DNA from: Flavobacteriales bacterium
GTDB lineage: Bacteria; Bacteroidota; Bacteroidia; Flavobacteriales_D; Sanyastnellaceae
Assembly: GCA_015660615.1 (NCBI GenBank)
Contig: DQKQ01000125.1
Location: forward strand, 1 to 16,029
Direction of reading: 5' to 3'
DNA: 16,029 nt
The translations under genes were made by a program, and so were the position numbers. Shown here piece by piece: positions 15,975 through 16,029 of the stretch (position 1 is its first letter; every line of letters starts with the position of its first letter). The notes below the pieces were generated by a model. It was not told the DNA's origin. It made no database searches and saw only the letters and a list, made by a program, of their open reading frames with translations.

Positions 15975-16029
15975 TAATTTACAGCAGCTCCTGCATCTGA
16001 TAAATCACTGAATTGCATACTCAAAGTAA
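15974..16029 (-). CDS. C-terminal end of an unidentified gene upstream of ispF (partial)
   Basis: On the minus strand from the window edge an open frame runs to a TAA at 15976-15974, ending in SMQFSDLSDAGAAVN. Only about 18 codons are visible, too few to identify. The support for it being real is the TAATG overlap with the ispF start, a common arrangement for coupled genes. It could instead be a non-coding leader of ispF. Confidence 0.4.
   Translation of the reverse strand, partial: TLSMQFSDLSDAGAAVN

Noticed and set aside
1..16029. Search for CRISPR arrays, tRNA/rRNA genes, transposases, integrases, defence systems and toxin-antitoxin pairs
   Set aside because: None seen; the window is filled with housekeeping-type genes with short gaps and no sign of horizontal transfer.

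Overview
The window looks like a chromosomal segment of a Bacteroidota bacterium, most likely a marine Flavobacteriales. The basis is: (i) family-level resemblance of nearly every protein to flavobacterial forms, such as the ~409-residue Glu/Leu-type dehydrogenase, the single-lipoyl E2, and the VTC + DUF4956 pair; (ii) exact matches to the Bacteroidota -7 promoter element TAnnTTTG in intergenic DNA; (iii) a NhaD-type sodium/proton antiporter, which fits a salty habitat. No rRNA, tRNA, CRISPR array, insertion sequence or phage gene was seen, and no gene-free stretch exceeds about 150 bp.

Layout. Positions 1-7005 are all on the minus strand. In transcription order they hold anmK (peptidoglycan sugar recycling), a Glu/Leu/Phe/Val-type dehydrogenase, nhaD, exbB, exbD, a TonB-like transducer and folC (cut by the window edge). 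At 7005/7017 anmK is divergent from an acyl-CoA dehydrogenase (plus strand), with only 11 bp between start codons. This gene converges at about 8170 on a second minus-strand block: pdhA, pdhC, recG and a membrane-anchored beta-propeller-like protein, read from 13991 down to 8180. Divergent from pdhA, on the plus strand, is a tight two-gene unit: a VTC-domain (tunnel triphosphatase fold, polyphosphate-polymerase-like) protein and a DUF4956 multi-pass membrane protein. This unit converges on ispF (minus), whose start overlaps the stop of a gene that is only partly in the window.

How the genes fit together. exbB/exbD/TonB form a proton-driven energy transducer for outer-membrane transport, and NhaD exchanges sodium for protons at the same membrane. 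The dehydrogenase and AnmK feed amino-acid and cell-wall carbon into central metabolism. PdhA and PdhC are two pieces of the pyruvate dehydrogenase complex; E1 beta and E3 must be encoded elsewhere. FolC and IspF are housekeeping steps of folate and isoprenoid synthesis, and RecG is a replication-fork helicase.

The least understood parts are the VTC/DUF4956 pair and the beta-propeller protein behind recG. The VTC gene also has a start-codon anomaly: family-like coding sequence extends upstream of the first ATG to an ATC codon at 14081 with no standard start.
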